Below, in pieces: positions 39,681 to 41,563 of a stretch of DNA of 41,563 bases (position 1 is its first letter; each line of letters begins with the position of its first letter). This stretch comes from a bacterium UBP4_UBA6127. GTDB lineage: Bacteria; UBP4; UBA4092. The stretch spans positions 1 through 41,563 of the forward strand of contig DIVR01000058.1 in NCBI GenBank assembly GCA_002428325.1, in the 5' to 3' direction. The notes below the pieces were generated by a model. The model searched no databases. It had not been told where the DNA came from and saw only the letters and a list, made by a program, of their open reading frames with translations. The translations under genes were made by a program, and so were the position numbers.

Positions 39681-40784
39681 ATGAACAAATACCCCGGAAT
39701 GGTTTTCCTTTTTGGCATCTTTTACCTGGCTTTTTTTCTGGAAAGTAACGCTACCCAGCCCGTCTCTTATCAGGAGATACTCCAATCCCAGTTCCATTGG
39801 CTGGAGAAGGTCCAATTGGATAGTGGCGCCATTCCCATGACCCTTCAGGCGACGGATTCCACCGGGGAACTTAAAATCGTCCCTTATTTTGCGAATTTAG
39901 CCGCCATGGGAATGCTGGAATCCAAAGAGAACCAAGCCAGGGTCAGGCACTATATGGATTGGTATTTTAAACATCTAAATGAAAAAGATATAGATGGGGT
40001 GAAAGGGACTGTCTATGATTATAAGTGGAATCCCCAGACCCACAAGGAAACCTCCACCCAAAATTATGATTCCGTGGATTCTTATGGAGCTACCTTCTTG
40101 AGCCTGCTTCGGGCTTATTTTGAGAAAACAGGCGATAAGAAATACCTTCTGCGACATCAGGCTCAGATAGAAGAAATAGCCGGCTCTATTCTTTCAGTTA
40201 CCCACCAAGATATGACTTGGGCAAAAACCTCTTACAAGGTGAAATACCTGATGGATAATTGCGAAGTATGGAGAGGATGGGAAGATACCGCCTGGCTTTT
40301 CGAAAAGGTATTTAATGATAAAACTAAAACAGCCTTCTATAGACAAAAAGCCACTCATCTAAAAAAGGCCTTAGAGTTATCCCTTTGGAATCGGGAGAAA
40401 CAAGTTTATGCTCCGGGGATGTTTGAATCAGAAGAGAAACTTTCCTTTGATTGGAACAATTTTTATCCCGATGCCGCCAGCCAGCTTTACCCTATCTGGA
40501 CAGGGCTGATTTTACCGGAATCCCCCCGAGCGAAACGCCTTTATGAGACCTTTTGCCAACACTACCCCCAATGGGATTCACTGCAAAAGCCAGACCCTTT
40601 CCCCTGGGCAGTAATTGCTTATACCGCCGCAATCATGGGAGACACTCAGCGGGCAGCTAACTTCCTCCAAAATACCCACCAGAAATATGGACTCCCAAAT
40701 TACCCCTGGCCCTGGTACTGTATGGAAGCAGGTATGAGTTCATTAACCGCGGGAAAGATTCTTCAAAATAGAGGTGTCCATTAA
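39681..40784 (+). CDS. Secreted protein, possible (alpha/alpha)6-barrel glycosidase-like
   Basis: The 367 residues begin with a signal peptide (MNKYPGMVFLFGIFYLAFFL, cleavage probably after SNA-T). The rest is helical with repeating aromatic/acidic motifs spaced like a six-hairpin barrel: YFANLAAMGML, YDSVDSYGATFLSLLRAYFE, DNCEVWRGWEDTAWLFEKVF, SFDWNNFYPDAASQLYPIW and PFPWAVIAYTAAIMGD. The YDSVDSYGATFL and NYDSxD pattern recalls glycan-degrading lyases and hydrolases, but I cannot name a family or the catalytic residues with confidence. No Shine-Dalgarno precedes the ATG; a TTG at 39672 is in frame upstream. It probably acts outside the cytoplasmic membrane on polysaccharide. Confidence 0.6.
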   Translation: MNKYPGMVFLFGIFYLAFFLESNATQPVSYQEILQSQFHWLEKVQLDSGAIPMTLQATDSTGELKIVPYFANLAAMGMLESKENQARVRHYMDWYFKHLNEKDIDGVKGTVYDYKWNPQTHKETSTQNYDSVDSYGATFLSLLRAYFEKTGDKKYLLRHQAQIEEIAGSILSVTHQDMTWAKTSYKVKYLMDNCEVWRGWEDTAWLFEKVFNDKTKTAFYRQKATHLKKALELSLWNREKQVYAPGMFESEEKLSFDWNNFYPDAASQLYPIWTGLILPESPRAKRLYETFCQHYPQWDSLQKPDPFPWAVIAYTAAIMGDTQRAANFLQNTHQKYGLPNYPWPWYCMEAGMSSLTAGKILQNRGVH

Positions 40785-40817
40785 GGTTTTTCCGCCATCA
40801 CCATGATTACATCTCCT

Positions 40818-40860
40818 AAATCAGCCTCATTGATAAGGTCTGTCAGTAAGGGGCTGATTT
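40818..40860 (+). promoter_or_regulatory. Hairpin covering the ribosome-binding site of the last gene
   Basis: AAATCAGCC (40818-40826) is exactly complementary to GGCTGATTT (40852-40860). The right arm overlaps the AAGGGG site and abuts the TTG start at 40859, so folding would hide the translation start. There is no T-run. Confidence 0.4.
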
Positions 40861-41545
40861 GGTGATGAATCCAAAAATCCGGATAACTTTAATTACTACC
40901 CAGGGAGACTATACAAATCAAGATATAGCCTACTGTGATGCTACAGGTGGAAATCCTACCTTATTTTTAACAAATTTTACTGGTTATCGTTTTCCTGCTT
41001 CCGAAGGTTCAAATGATGTGATTTATCTGATGGAATTGGACAAGACTACACATATATATAAACATAATGCCATATGGATAAATGATAATAATTCCATTCA
41101 TACAATGGTTCAATCCAGTTATTCATATGCAGATCCGATAATATCTCCTACAGGGTATTATTACATATATCCGAAGTCTAGAACAAATGACTCAAGCAGA
41201 ATACAAGATTTATATATATCAGATACGGCAAGAAATTTTGAACAACTAATAGCTACCCATCCATTATTAAGTGTGCCGACTTCCATGGATCAACATTGGG
41301 CTGGATATTCTGCTGCACCCCAAAACTGGGACTACGATATGCATTATATTTGGTTTAATGGTAATGGTGATGGATATACTGCTTTGAATGGCAACCTTAG
41401 TGAGAATTCTTTATGGAAATATGATATATATAGAAATACAATAACCCAATACCAAATTGATTCTACATATTTCTGGATTGAACCTAAACCTTGTCCAATA
41501 GATCCTACCTTTTTAGTAGCAACAAGATTAATGGGAAATCTATAA
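40859..41545 (+). CDS. Unknown protein, beta-rich, AT-rich gene
   Basis: This 228-residue protein has repeated short segments of the SPTGYYYIYPKS, NWDYDMHYIWFNGNGDG and ENSLWKYDIYRNT type, which look like blades of a beta-propeller (TolB-like) though no family is certain. There is no signal peptide, although such proteins are usually exported, so the 5' part may have been lost or the protein may be a fragment. The TTG at 40859 has AAGGGG five bases ahead; an ATG at 40865 is the alternative. The DNA is visibly more AT-rich than its neighbours, and codon use differs (many AAT, TAT and ATA), which suggests foreign origin. The stop is 18 bases before the window end. Confidence 0.55.
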   Translation: MVMNPKIRITLITTQGDYTNQDIAYCDATGGNPTLFLTNFTGYRFPASEGSNDVIYLMELDKTTHIYKHNAIWINDNNSIHTMVQSSYSYADPIISPTGYYYIYPKSRTNDSSRIQDLYISDTARNFEQLIATHPLLSVPTSMDQHWAGYSAAPQNWDYDMHYIWFNGNGDGYTALNGNLSENSLWKYDIYRNTITQYQIDSTYFWIEPKPCPIDPTFLVATRLMGNL

Positions 41546-41563
41546 TGGACCCCAAAAACCAGA

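Noticed and set aside
1..41563. tRNA, rRNA, CRISPR or prophage genes
   Set aside because: No cloverleaf with a TTCGA arm, regular repeat-spacer array, rRNA segment or phage structural gene was seen by reading both strands.

Overview
This is bacterial chromosomal DNA, apparently from an uncultivated or little-studied lineage. It has Shine-Dalgarno sites of the AGGAGG type, an rpsL-rpsG-fusA-tuf (str) operon, an rplJ-rplL operon with an L10-type leader, a complete F-type ATP synthase operon, a type IV prepilin-like protein and a long-form glutamine synthetase. There are no tRNA or rRNA genes, no CRISPR array, no prophage and no intact insertion sequence. The phylum cannot be settled from the window alone. 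The prepilin is of the kind common in Omnitrophota, Sumerlaeota and related candidate phyla, but that is only an impression.

Layout. 1-3139: tuf start, fusA, rpsG and rpsL, all on the minus strand. 3140-5735: a gene-poor stretch with one AraC/GyrI-type regulator (probably frameshifted at its 5' end) and a decayed gene. 5808-11683: S-adenosylmethionine/nucleoside salvage genes mtnA, DUF167, punA and deoB on the plus strand, interrupted by an AT-rich minus-strand restriction-modification cassette (C5-methyltransferase, endonuclease, Vsr). 11697-11849: a Fic-protein remnant. 12005-16788: a minus-strand surface-glycan cluster with a B12/radical SAM enzyme, a 49-residue membrane ORF, a GT4, a GT2 and a WecG/TagA transferase fused to a four-helix membrane domain. 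It diverges from rplJ-rplL through overlapping promoters. 18247-25188: small membrane and DUF2007 ORFs, a GH4 glycosidase, a DUF3795 gene broken by a stop codon, an L,D-transpeptidase, a nucleotidyltransferase/hexapeptide protein and glpK. 25458-28295: a single-chain molybdenum hydroxylase of the aldehyde-oxidoreductase type with one iron-sulfur cysteine replaced by serine. 28546-29151: prepilin. 29377-36825: the ATP synthase operon in the order I-a-c-b-delta-alpha-gamma-beta-epsilon. 37198-41545: glutamine synthetase, a small Cys-rich protein, a secreted helical-barrel-like protein and an AT-rich unknown.

How genes work together. PunA can split purine nucleosides (its Asn-to-Asp change may also admit 6-amino purines such as methylthioadenosine). 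DeoB interconverts ribose-1-P and ribose-5-P, and MtnA isomerises methylthioribose-1-P, so the salvage genes make a coherent block around the restriction-modification insertion. The glycan genes run head to tail with tiny overlaps and look like one transcription unit.

The strongest unexplained signal is an 18-20 bp palindrome, TTTTGACAGCTGTCAAAA. It occurs five times in non-coding DNA, always just past the 3' end of a gene and twice as close pairs. A sixth imperfect copy lies inside punA. Its role is unknown; a binding site for an undescribed global DNA-binding protein is the simplest guess. A second theme is recent gene decay: four loci in the first 21 kb show frameshifts, nonsense codons or truncation.
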